Of a DNA stretch of 64,000 nucleotides, positions 47,101-49,862 are shown in pieces. Source of the stretch: JANSWP01 sp041941305. Its GTDB lineage: Bacteria > Bacteroidota > Bacteroidia > Chitinophagales > Saprospiraceae. The notes beneath the pieces were generated by a model. That model worked only from the letters and a program-made list of their open reading frames with translations. It did not search any database and was not told where the DNA came from. Position 1 is the stretch's first letter. Every line of letters begins with the position of its first letter. Location: positions 1 to 64,000 of the forward strand of contig JBGTQJ010000023.1 of NCBI GenBank assembly GCA_041941305.1, in the 5' to 3' direction. The position numbers and the translations under genes are program-made.

Positions 47101-49000
47101 TGATGACCATACTTACCAGGATAGCCGTCGCTCAACTGGTGTTTCAGACACCGATAGCGATCTGGACATCTGGGATGGCTATATCACCTATCAGCAAACG
47201 ATTAAAGTTATTGACGATGTAGCACCTGTGTTTGCAGATGGTTGTGAAGTACCTGATGTATGTATCGAAGATAATACCTGTGGTGCCACAGTTACACTTC
47301 CAGTACCTGCAATTCAAGATTGTAGCGAAGACGTAAGTATTACAGTCGAATCTGACCTTGGAACTGGTTTTGGACCATTTGATGATATGGCTCCGGGTAC
47401 TTACGAGGTGACTTACACAGCAATGGATAATTGTGGAAATAGTCAATCTTGCCAGACGACATTTGAAGTCAACGATTGTAAGAAGCCTACGCCTTACTGT
47501 AAGAATGGATTAATTGTAGAAATTATGAATTCCGTTCCTCCAATGATTGAAGTATGGGCGAACGATTTCAATGACAATAGTTTTGATAACTGTACCGACT
47601 CAGGTGATTTACTTTACAGCTTATCTTCCGATGTAAACAACACAAGCGTCATTTTTGATTGCGATGATATCGGACAACAAAGTATCGAGCTTTGGGTAAC
47701 TGATGAAGCAGGCAATCAGGACTTCTGCAATACTTCCATCTTTGTTCAGGATAATATGAATCTATGTCCATTGGATGATGACCCACTCGTGAGTGGTATG
47801 ATTCAAACGGAGAAGGGTGAGGCAGTTGAACATGTAGAAGTGTCTATCAACGGCGCCATGAACGACATGCATATGACTGGGCAAGACGGGCAGTATGAAT
47901 TTGGAGTAGATGCGGGTGGTGACTACACGATTGCTCCTGTCAAGGACATCAATCCATTAAATGGCGTAACGACCTATGATTTGGTCTTGATTACCAAGCA
48001 TATTTTGAATACGGAACCATTGAATAGTCCTTACAAAATCATTGCTGCGGACGCTAATAACAGCGGAACGGTGACCACATTTGACCTGGTTGTTTTGAGG
48101 AAATTAATCCTCGTGATTGATACAGAATTCCAAAACAATACAAGCTGGCGATTTGTGGACAGTGACTACGAATTCCCGGACGAAGCGAATCCATGGTCAG
48201 AAGCATTCCCGGAAGTAATAGGTCTAAACAATGTAGCTTCTGATAAACTTTCTGAAGATTTCATCGCCATCAAAGTGGGTGATGTAAACGGAAATGCAGA
48301 CCCGAATGATTTGGCAAGTACGGATGATCGAAATTTCACAAAAGCTTTGGTGCTGACTGCCAAAGACCTCGAAATGAAAAAAGGCGAGACCTATCAAATA
48401 GATTTCAATGCAAAAGAAATCGCCTTGCTGGGTTATCAATTTACATTGAATTTCGATACTGATGTCCTTGAGTTGAAGGAAATCATTCCGGGAATTGCGA
48501 AAGAAGAACATTTTGGAAGTTCACTACTTGAAAAAGGAGCCCTTACGACCAGTTGGAATGTAGCAAATGCGGAGCGATTGGCAGAAAAAGACATTCTATT
48601 CAGTTTGTCCTTCTATGCAAAAGAGAATGCCTGGCTAAGTGAGTTACTGGAAATCTCAAGTCGCTTCACCATAGCTGAAGCCTACAACGAAAACAGTGAA
48701 TTGTTAGACGTGGCTATTGAATATTCTCTAGATGAAGTGTTGAGTTTTGAACTCCATCAAAATCATCCTAATCCATTCGAGAAGAAAACAACGATTGGCT
48801 TCCAGTTACCTGAAGCCAGCAAAGCCACATTGAAATTCACAGATATTTCTGGAAAAGTAGTCGCTACTATAAGTGGTGAATATGCAAAAGGTTATAATAA
48901 AGTAACCCTTACAAAAGAAGAACTCAACACAGTAGGAGTCATCTATTACCAGTTGATTACCCCAACTCACACTGCGACGAAAGAAATGATAGTTTACTAG
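23180..49000 (+). CDS. Giant T9SS type A adhesin with about 59 cadherin-like domains
   Basis: An 8606-aa secreted protein, roughly 0.9 MDa and very rich in Asp and Asn. Order: signal sequence (hydrophobic about 34-48, ending LFAEG); a unique N-terminal region to about 515; one cadherin-like domain; an EIC...DNDFDGLIDC motif (about 617); then from residue 724 to about 6547 an array of domains of about 100 residues (Big_9/cadherin-like, starting NDxPxAxDD and ending xYxxCDxxxPxxCDxAxVxIxV, with two Cys in each). A Cys-rich HYR-like zone (about 6550-8190) follows, then a dockerin-like module (about 8200-8377, AADANNSGTVTTFDL), a cohesin-like beta-sandwich (about 8390-8520) and a type A sorting domain (about 8522-8606, NHPNPF to KEMIVY). 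It is expected to form a long calcium-stiffened surface fibre. ATG 23180 is preferred over TTG 23153. No frameshift interrupts the 25.8-kb frame. Confidence 0.93.
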   Translation: MKKACTQPNNLIANQTIDFGYLNQHGIDIFRKTMCLFVLVAMTNCLFAEGTKQLSPTSSDLINLNLNNSAYNYFGRYDGADNQRMYIHIEDPDNEQVFLGFSQPRNSIAYPCTTGDITAYYRIKDPSGNVVFGPNAIPVNISGHANAVAGPNQIVGSGGYNAIAFDPSGLAKGDYYIEFSRTSNAFNGSSFAIEWWDITVATTGGSPSAIDGRVFAKNWAFYVPAINCSGGGFGCSSPNQFGFFDRPFNGSFHIYATNDSIVTKVDFNGSGFQPVAFNIFFNETGPGNTGDVCADRRSVNGALTGLAQHPLFLNNPDPNVYPSGSIGTYEGSPFVVACDNNSAQFFVTVTKPGQIDLLIDLDQASGQYVYDAGTRDVALAVKVEAQPGEQPPYVRSLYWDGNDGLGNPVDLTQHFNFMTTYSQGVFHLPVYDAEFMTGGFSFETVRPTPPPLANPINQYYDDSNIPDNNLNGAPKVEFNGCVAPCHTWNNGCYGDVNTINTWFFGSEERKQENQPAICLVDAVNDTVTIYNQSVANIYTLLNDVGIAVDTFTVSTTGVQQPSNGSVVSVNNNNGLIVYDPNNSFVGTDVFEYILCDTTPYLCDTAKIFVNVQAPPPEICDDGIDNDFDGLIDCNDPDCYNDADHCFLCKQETNKLFTTAPVANATSYSWEVPNGAVIVSQPVDTAVYVNLIGTTEGTLDSVCVQVTNSCDLKRSCIAFNIKNCNDPPVATNDTLTIDEDSDPISVAILNNDFDVDGNLDSNSVNTNNLTAFLGGVANYDTQSRAFIYTPDPNFFGLDSMQYEICDSFPACDTGWVFINVLPINDPPIADNETITTPEDTDFTFFATHFNDGYTDPVEGDALDSVVISTLSPLGNLLLNNVQVSLGQKIDIDDIANGDLIFRPDPNDNGSPYTTFEFRPQDAGGAQSISAYTVFVNVTPVNDVPAADDEVVSTPEDTDFTFTAAHFNDGFSDPDGDAFGGIEVFSLPFDGTLLYNGASVNVGTIINNNNIGLLVFRPDPNETAAPYSAFNFKVEDVNSGKSLTPNTVIINVTPVNDKPVANDDILNTAEDVTAIIEVPSNDTDADNDLDVTSVRILTNSSNGTSTVDAISGQIEYQPDLNYNGPDLIIYEICDLTNPTPLCDTATVNIMVTGVPDPVLANDDADNTPEETPVTLNILNNDVDVDNDIDVTGVTITNLPANGTAVYHNDGTVTYTPDPDFNGTDNFIYQVCDLTNPSPFCDNAIVHITVTPSNDDPVASDDAETTDEDTPVVINVPNNDLDPNDPNGGIDNTSVTIQSGPSNGSTSIDPITGEVEYTPNLNFNGVDQFTYQICDTGNPIPAKCDVATVIITVNDINDGPIATNDSKTTDEDTPVDINVPINDTDVDGTIDKTSVAITSNPANGTLSVHPTSGVITYSPNQHFYGTDMFKYTVCDDDGLCDEAIVDLIVNWINDKPVAVDESEELYEDTPQTTDVVNNDSDVDDNLDATTVTVIVAPSNGTTEVNPVSGQITYTPDLHYNGPDVYQYKICDTGAPILCDTATVTLDILSIPDNIVANDDADFGDEETDIVTYVLNNDYDPDNDIDPSSVTVITAPLNGTTAVNPVTGEVTYIPNPQFYGIDSYTYEVCDLTNPTENCDDAIVFITVNPVNDKPVAANNIASTDEDTPVSFDVMFDDVDIDGNLVPSTVTIVSAPGNGIAEVNMFTGQVTYIPNPEFHGTNTIEYRVCDDGTPLPSLCDTASITVTVNAVNDKPIAVDDVRVTDEDTPLVIDVKNNDSDPNDPNGGIDPTSVNIITGPALGMTAVDPQTGEITYTPLINFHGQETIIYTICDSGFPTPVRCDTATVNITVNPKNDDPRALDDINVTFENTPVDGQVLPNDWDEDNDPLLVSSSPVSNPSNGTVSLNPDGTYTYTPANGFVGEDSFTYQVCDNAMGCDTAKVVIEVRRNDEHNNDAPIANNDNTFTYTGTPVSGSMTTNDGDPDGDPITVNTAPVSNPSNGLVSIQSNGTYTYTPNGAFEGTDTFVYQICDTHSPSLCDNATVTIEVLPDPTGPLVNDPPIGGQDAIVTSEDTPANGNLLNNDHDPNGDNFTINTSPVSNPTVGTVSISPNGDYHYIPRAGYKGNDSFSYEICDDGIPVLCDIVTVAITVYPLNDNPVATNDINNTLINVPVVGNVLTNDFDIDNDPISATTNPIANPGNGTVLLGANGDYTYTPAVNFTGTDSFQYQVCDDANPKLCDIATVVIEVRENDKSTNQAPIANDDNTTTYKDSPVSSAVMTNDGDPDGDDITINVLPTQAPTNGQVVIGTDGNYLYSPDPGFVGTDVFVYQICDDGSPQKCDLATVTIEVIEDPSSPVNNDPPHAGDDAIIAQEDTPATGNLLLNDSDPNGDGLTINTTPTVNPTEGILIIESDGNYTYIPRPGFQGDDSFRYRICDDATPSLCDEATVSISVYPKNDGPRGMDDINNTLVNTPVSGNVLTNDDDIDGDPISANTTPVSNPTKGSVTLNENGAYTYTPNVGYIGLDSFEYQLCDDANPNLCDVAMVVIEIRDNDNMTNQPPLANNDNIQTFVGIPVGGSLTSNDGDPDGDAININTTAISNPSNGLVTILGNGNYNYTPNPGFEGVDTFVYQICDSGSPSQCDNATVTIEVIPDHDGGTKNDPPVGGDDALMVQEDQQASSNLLVNDNDPNGDPLTLNTSPIIAPVEGTLVILPNGDYSYVPRPGFQGNDLFTYEICDNGNPALCDEVTTVITVYPRNDRPVAMDDINDTYKNVPVSGNVLTNDDDIDGDPLVATLTPVSNPSNGAVNLNVDGTYTYTPNNGFIGTDAFDYEVCDDSNPMLCDVATVVIEVRDNHKHVNDPPIANNDNTQTFENTPVSGNLTSNDGDPDGDAIILNTTPVSNPLNGTVTIQPDGSFVYTPNNGFDGEDTFVYQICDTGIPSQCDQATATIDVRPDHDGMTENDPPVGGDDALIVQEDVPESGNLLVNDSDPNGDPLTLNTTPLTAPAEGTLVIQPNGDYTYSPRPGFQGNDSFTYEICDNGNPVLCDEVTVAMTVYPRNDAPVAVNDLNNTVIDIPVSGNVLTNDNDIDNDPLAAKTTLVSNPSNGSVILNTDGTYTYSPNPGFIGDDLFEYEMCDDANPNLCDVAEVVIEVRDNDNRNNDPPVANDDYGMTRPGLALLSNLKSNDGDPDGDNIQVIVTPTDNPDNGTVNINSDGSFLYTPNAGFIGTDEFTYNLCDDGSPQLCDEAKVTILVEEDHDGNTLNDPPVGGHDAVLTKEDFPATGDLLANDTDPNGDHLTINTTPVTPPAIGTLVINPDGTFTFWPRPGFQGNESFTYEVCDDGNPVACDTATTVITVYPENDPPIATDDIINTLKNKPVSGSVVTNDDEPDNDPMTVNTTPMIAPSDGTLTLNADGTYDYLPNPGFKGTDWFEYEICDDAIPSLCDTARVVIEIRENDNMNNDPPIAHDDNTATHQGDPVAGDLLANDGDPDGDDIAVNTTPISNPASGSVSILPDGTYTYTPDPGFEGTDSFIYQICDNGTPSACDQAMVTIKVAPDPNGSLNDPPVGGDDAIITMEDHAQTGNLLANDHDPNGDVLTINTLPWDGPNEGIVVIEATGDYVYTPRPGFAGNDGFKYQICDSGAPDLCDTMTVHISVYAENDPPVATNDINHTPQNVAVSGEVLNNDSDIDGDPISATLLSNVNNGSLSFNNDGSYTYMPNNGYLGIDLFEYAVCDDAVPALCDTALVEIEVRGVGDQTNEPPIAHHDHTNTQTGTPVSGNVLSNDGDPDGDAISMSSNPVTLPTNGSVILDFDGSFLYTPNPGFEGTDTFVYEVCDDGLPSECDQATVTIDVRPDHDGGTENDPPNGSDDAVITMEDQPQSGQLLSNDSDPNGDLLTINTTPVTPPANGSLTINPDGTYTYTPNASFHDNDFFSYEVCDNGSPSLCDTVSVPITVYPVNDPPVAVDDYFTGYEDKNMAILLIFNDYDTDEGGLDMTSIRVVEPPKHGVFPTVVPQSGWAQYKPDPNFFGLDTMTYKVCDLGFPVPGLCDTATVYMEILPYNDSPLAQNDINNTVVDTPVSGDVLLNDSDIENDELTVNTSPQSNPSNGAVVLNADGTYTYTPNAGFVGTDQFDYKVCDDGFTSKCDVATVVIEVRDVETTNAPPIANDDNPMTYIDTPVSGSLVSNDGDPDGNDISISTTPISNPTNGTIAIQPNGDFTYTPDPDYEGEDVFSYEICDNGNPVKCDTATVTVSVISDPNGPSNDAPLGGEDAIVTKEDTPSTGSLIDNDSDPNGDNLNINTNPVTLPLNGSLSLQSDGTFTYTPDNGFTGNDGFTYELCDSGNPSLCDTVAVVVTVFPGNKAPDAVDDVASVDEDTSVNIDVMGNDTDDGIGGGLDVASVSLDTNPGNGAATVNPDGTIDYTPDTDFNGTDTFTYEICDSGNPTLCDVATVTVDVNPVNDEPVAEDDAETIPEDATVNLEVLNNDNDDKDGGSLDPTSVTITNPPSNGTATVNPDGTIDYEPDSDFTGTETFTYQVCDNGAPMPAKCDEATVTLNIDPVNDEPIANDDAETIPEEGSVTLDVLANDNDDKDSGTIDQTSVTVVTPPSNGTTTVNPDGSIDYEPDPDFTGTDTFTYQICDTGNPLPAKCSEAVVTITVDPVNDEPVVTDDNATTDEEVPVTIDILANDNDDKDGSTIDPSSVQVTSNPANGAASVNPDGSVTYEPNTGFIGTDTFNYQVCDTGNPLPAMCAEATVTITVDSSHDAPDATDDTVTIDEDTPTPIDVLVNDTDDGTLDPATVTIVMEPNSGTTTVNPDGTITYTPASDDTNPDSFMYQICDDGAPQKCDQATVIVNINPANDDPVANDDTEMIPEDVVVTIDVLTNDNDDKDTGTMDPTSVFITNPPVSGTATVNPDGTIDYEPAPDFTGTETFTYQVCDTGNPLPAKCDEATVSVTVDPVNDEPVVIDDSANTIELVPVTIDVLVNDNDDKDSGNIDPATVQITGNPSNGSVTVNLDGTIDYEPDLGFIGTDSFTYQVCDDGNPLPAQCAEATVTVNVDAAHDTPDAKDDAATVDEDTPTPIDVLGNDTDDGTLDPTTVTIVTPPATGTTTVNPDGTITYDPIDDDTGMDTFVYQVCDDGAPQKCDQATVTVDILPVNDEPLAVDDTQTISEDNPTTIDILNNDNDDKDAGTLDPTSVTILGQPTNGTANANSDGTVTYEPNQDFTGTETFTYQVCDTGNPLPARCATATVTLTIDPVNDAPVVTDDMTNTEEEMSVVIDVLANDNDDKDGGNIDPTSVQITGNPTGGIATVNPDGTVTYEPNPGFIGSDTFTYQVCDDGNPLPAQCDEATVTVTVDSSHDAPEAVDDAITTNEDIPVLIDILNNDTDDGNIDPTSVSIMVLPSNGNVSVNPDGSVNYQPNADGVGTDSFIYQVCDDGTPQKCDQATVTIEILPVNDAPVVLDDVVNLPEDGTTTIDILANDDDNTDGSPLDPGSVSISNPPANGTVIVNPDGTIDYEPVPDFTGTDTFTYQVCDTGTPLPGKCGEATVTVIVDPVNDAPVVVDDMVNTIENTPLVVNVLDNDNDDKDAGTMDPTSVQIIGNPANGTVSVNPDGTITYDPIPDFIGTDSFSYQACDTGNPLPAACGIATVTVQVNTANEPPVVVDDEANMDEDTPVNIEILGNDSDDGGLDPGSVTITNPPANGTIIVNPSGVVTYTPLPDVFGPDSFTYQVCDNGNPQKCDEANVSLNVAPVNDAPNVVDDVASIDEDGAVLIDILTNDDDDSDTGTIDPSTVSIAIPPSNGTVSVNPDGSVSYVPNPDFTGTDTFVYQVCDQGAPLPVECAEATVTVTVNPKNDAPIVVDDIFTMEEDENGIFDILSNDNDDIDGSTLDIGSLTITNPPSNGTVSINPDGTVTYIPVQDYNGTDVFTYQICDNGNPLPAQCEEATVSVTIEPRNDAPIVADDVATIDEDDNAIIDILTNDEDDGDGGGIDPNTISIIDEPDNGTTSIDPVTGIVTYDPAPDFNGIDVFTYKVCDGGSPQLCDEASVTLTVNPVNDGPNVNDVSVVVDEDGSIPIDVTSNDDDDADPNGSIDVTTVTISSDPEHGTVTVDPVTGVVTYEPNPDFNGTDSFDYQVCDDGYPLPALCEQATVTIDVNPVNDPPVGIFDFNNTLSGIPVGANLLINDFDLDGDNLIINTTPFTLPQFGYVNINNDGSYTYFPEDDYEGDDSFSYIVCDDGNPSLCDTAHVQISVVNPGAADNHVPIANNDNLITLRDVPVMGDLLHNDVDPDGDNLLVDTSPFFPPSDGSVIILPDGTFTYTPAPNYIGIDEFVYRICDDGSPSLCDIATVRIKVLGFETLGGNVTFATDDAYLLIEDGGVNSNVLVNDFDPEGDNRTASLEMAPSNGSILFNNDGSFVYEPFENYTGPDQFVYKICDDGNPQACDMATVIFVVFPINDPPIAEDESVSTISQLPTDITILTNDKDVDGNLDLTTLSIIDGPEFGTASIDSDTGILTYTSNDDFSGYDQLVYEVCDDGYPDPAQCDQATVDITVHPKQDTVIFVIEDPEPPVEICYEDYLQLPGPATEATVCNNPLNLSYAFNSPECVTLGSIGGFVGTEEFCVTVISDPEPPSPDVTIFIVTVQPPEDTIYVDLPRDGVIDTCLTAADLQLPGNIISAEVCNDNIATVDAEATADGCLSLDVDPQFVGQDMICVIHCDDSPIQICDTTFVMVNVPFPDATFEAACNSETPAVENLTTVLPCGVVSAVPNDLLLYQNCPNSFEVERTWTFTDLCGNTFEVQQIITIEDDEAPDFLLPMPGDVTVSCDNVPNSLLLNEDDISDNCSDESDVLIIFTETQTPNGCATTYFITRTWRLEDECGNFRTHIQTVTVEDTEAPTINVAMPADISVECGNVPAAFVLTASDVSDNCQVDPVINFNEVQTLGSCGGNYLLTRTWEVSDDCGLTITHVQKVTVEDNTAPALSCQDITITLDNNGQFTLDPMELIVSLSDNCSNTNDLITSANASAFDCYSVGVNTITVTASDECGNADTCDAQVTVIASDVCAPDFISNQGGPQIFDPCECAGDGKFDEEVYVKALPNQSWEVLWTDMIDEATGLPFPPGTPMPAQLGMADTYSLTGQHFDGVGFTFQAVSPFYPGLVLEVSNTCYYPDPVIENLSDGAVFCLNSPLLTLTGAEANGAAGTGYFTVDGVQTNEIDPGALGLGTYVVTYTFDAGTAASMDPTDPGCEETLEVTFQVTQSPSLVVCNDHINASLDENCEALITPDMVLEGTYGCFGDFEVDVTLPAGQSIGDLVDGSHVGLDLTVTVTHLISGSSCWGKLTVEDKLAPVFDCPTAPVQITCEEDAANVPAPVAIDNCDNDPLVNLTLELFTDDNVCDDGIVRIERTYVAFDQYNNESLPCTQIIEITRPDVDFPDDIMWTCDNYNVFPNITSTDPLHPFITDSDPASATIINVTLDETCDDEDLEFPDVSFLPGQDDPTINSTNVENGGNGCPGDFPPNNGLDDADVLALTGSGYPTGIEGLYCMRQATYSDEVLPSCGNDFKIVRTWTVLDWCTQDVITESNGEDNIQIIKIIDDKAPELSVGAFNVSADIDGAHPQPCVSQSFVAPPTVSDNCNDWTVSIFTPAGELNYINGVDGKQGGYIPAPGLELGDHIFTYIAEDDCGNQTELEVLVTVTDTKAPAAICDEITDVVVSSDGQAVVNAAVFDDGSYDNCCVDRFEVARMDSPCNSADLNFGPDVTFCCEDAANSPVMVTFRVVDCYGNHNDCMVEVFVEDKLPPLVQSCPGVQDITCDYYWDEIEVGLALGDYSVLDQFGEPVFFDNCQLDINYTVNTNFDQCGNGTITRTWQAVDPSGNGPATCTQVVRVSHVSDWVVEFPTDRTVTCTDEVPDFGEPEITSESCELLAVSYEDTYFSVVNDACYKIARQWTIINWCVVGDDVDNETIEHAENELGLPFPQCDLDGDGDCDDHTYQDSRRSTGVSDTDSDLDIWDGYITYQQTIKVIDDVAPVFADGCEVPDVCIEDNTCGATVTLPVPAIQDCSEDVSITVESDLGTGFGPFDDMAPGTYEVTYTAMDNCGNSQSCQTTFEVNDCKKPTPYCKNGLIVEIMNSVPPMIEVWANDFNDNSFDNCTDSGDLLYSLSSDVNNTSVIFDCDDIGQQSIELWVTDEAGNQDFCNTSIFVQDNMNLCPLDDDPLVSGMIQTEKGEAVEHVEVSINGAMNDMHMTGQDGQYEFGVDAGGDYTIAPVKDINPLNGVTTYDLVLITKHILNTEPLNSPYKIIAADANNSGTVTTFDLVVLRKLILVIDTEFQNNTSWRFVDSDYEFPDEANPWSEAFPEVIGLNNVASDKLSEDFIAIKVGDVNGNADPNDLASTDDRNFTKALVLTAKDLEMKKGETYQIDFNAKEIALLGYQFTLNFDTDVLELKEIIPGIAKEEHFGSSLLEKGALTTSWNVANAERLAEKDILFSLSFYAKENAWLSELLEISSRFTIAEAYNENSELLDVAIEYSLDEVLSFELHQNHPNPFEKKTTIGFQLPEASKATLKFTDISGKVVATISGEYAKGYNKVTLTKEELNTVGVIYYQLITPTHTATKEMIVY
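25349..28726 (+). repeat. Cadherin-like array, first block (11 single domains)
   Basis: Eleven domains of about 102 residues (residues 724-1849) with the DEDTP signature but no obvious higher-order period. Domains 2 and 3 form a distinct pair with TPEDTDFTF and a HFNDG motif. Confidence 0.8.
28727..36235 (+). repeat. Cadherin-like array, second block with three-domain period (8 triplets)
   Basis: Residues 1850-4352. The unit is a triplet of about 300 residues: a domain starting NDxPxAxNDINNT with GNVLTNDDDIDGDP; a domain starting IANNDN with SNDGDPDGD; and a domain starting VGGDDA with NDSDPNGD and PRPGFQGNDSF. Seven triplets run in a row. One odd domain (35033-35338, VDDYFTGYEDKNM) interrupts, and the eighth triplet follows at 35339. 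Confidence 0.85.
36236..41626 (+). repeat. Cadherin-like array, third block (18 domains, partly three-domain period)
   Basis: Residues 4353-6149, marked by NDNDDKDxGxxDPTSV. After one leading domain (and one extra IPE-type domain), a triplet order recurs four times: an IPED-type domain with PDFTGTETF, a domain with PGFIGTDTF, and a shorter domain mostly starting HDAPDA with NDTDDG and CDDGAPQKCDQ. Four more single domains close the block. Confidence 0.8.
41627..42820 (+). repeat. Cadherin-like array, last block (diverged triplet plus one domain)
   Basis: Residues 6150 to about 6547: three domains that follow the second-block order in diverged form, starting FDFNNTLSGIP, IANNDNLITL and FATDDAYLL, then a final NDPPIAEDE domain before the Cys-rich zone. 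Confidence 0.7.
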
Positions 49001-49013
49001 TTCAGCGTTCTAA

Positions 49014-49079
49014 GGTCCCTGTTCCCGGTTGAATATTATATTAACATAACTGGGAATAGGGAACCCAGAACAGGGGACC
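49014..49079. repeat. Imperfect inverted repeat just after the giant gene
   Basis: GGTCCCTGTTCCCGGTT (49014-49030) pairs with AACCCAGAACAGGGGACC (49062-49079), with one bulge and one mismatch. The arms again consist of short iterated words (GGTCCC, GTTCCC). Confidence 0.75.
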
Positions 49080-49121
49080 GGAAAGACCATGAGATTGATT
49101 TGTTAAATACCTGTTTTGAGT

Positions 49122-49176
49122 TAGTGAGGTGCACAAGATTTTGGCTTGATTTGCTACCTCACTAGCCCAAGGCTAG
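49122..49176. repeat. Overlapping hairpins downstream of the giant gene
   Basis: TAGTGAGGT-GCA (49122-49133) pairs with TGC-T-ACCTCACTA (49153-49164), with a single bulge. CTAGCC-caa-GGCTAG (49162-49176) overlaps its end, so the two stems are partly alternative. Confidence 0.7.
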
Positions 49177-49302
49177 GGTTTCGAAAATCAATAGACTTTA
49201 TTCTAAGATGGTTTAAATTGTTTTGGAAAAGAGTCTATAATTGAAAGACTAAACGCGGTGTTTAAAACGCTTACTTACCGTGTTTTATATTTAGCCGATT
49301 TA

Positions 49303-49331
49303 GCACCGGGCACATCGTCCCGGTGCCTTTT
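49303..49331 (+). terminator. Rho-independent terminator of the giant adhesin gene
   Basis: GCACCGGG (49303-49310) pairs with CCCGGTGC (49319-49326) around an 8-nt loop, followed by CTTTT and a second T-run. It lies about 300 bp after the giant stop codon. Confidence 0.7.
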
Positions 49332-49862
49332 AACCTTTTGAGATGTATAGTTTGGAATAATATTTGTTTATAGCCGATATAATTCTTAGTGGGAAGCAAC
49401 CACTTCCCCTCTTTTCATTAATATGATATTAGCTCTAACAAATTAAACCAAGGCTTCCCTCCGCCAATTTTCCCTCCAACGAAGATTCTGTAAAACACCT
49501 ATACTTATCACTCATCCGTATACTTTTTCAAAAGGTTAACAACTCCATTGAGTTGATTATTCATTTTTTTGATAATTTTTAATTGTTGCTTTTTGTAAAA
49601 TAGGCGCAAAATTAAAATTACATCCCCCTATCAAAATCAGTATTATAATTTCTCCAGGGACGGTAGCATCGGCATCGACTTCAAGGAATTATTTTATTAG
49701 AAGCTAAATTAGAAAATCCGAATTGACTAATCATCTTTTTTCATATTGAGATTTGTTCCTGATTTTAGATAAACCCCTGATGATTAAGATCTTTTTGGTA
49801 TGCTCTAAATGGCTAATTAAGGAAGGTTTTATTACGAACTAAACACTTAACTCTGCTTACAT

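Larger units (their letters stand above)
49001..49862. other. 862-bp gene-free region after the giant gene
   Basis: No gene seen. The first 330 bp hold a series of hairpins (49014-49079, 49122-49176) and the terminator at 49303. The rest is AT-rich and precedes the beta-helix gene without a clear consensus promoter. Confidence 0.6.

Noticed and set aside
47950..48310. Cellulosome scaffold or enzyme subunit
   Set aside because: Dockerin-like and cohesin-like modules are present, but there is no carbohydrate-active catalytic domain in the giant protein or adjacent genes.
19274..48511. Many open frames on the opposite strand and in other frames of the large surface genes
   Set aside because: They follow from the biased Asp/Asn/Thr-rich codons of the repeats and encode no recognisable domains.
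23180..49000. Long tandem repeats that might suggest a CRISPR array or collapsed assembly
   Set aside because: The repeats are diverged at DNA level, about 300 bp long, in frame and coding. There is no short constant repeat with unique spacers.
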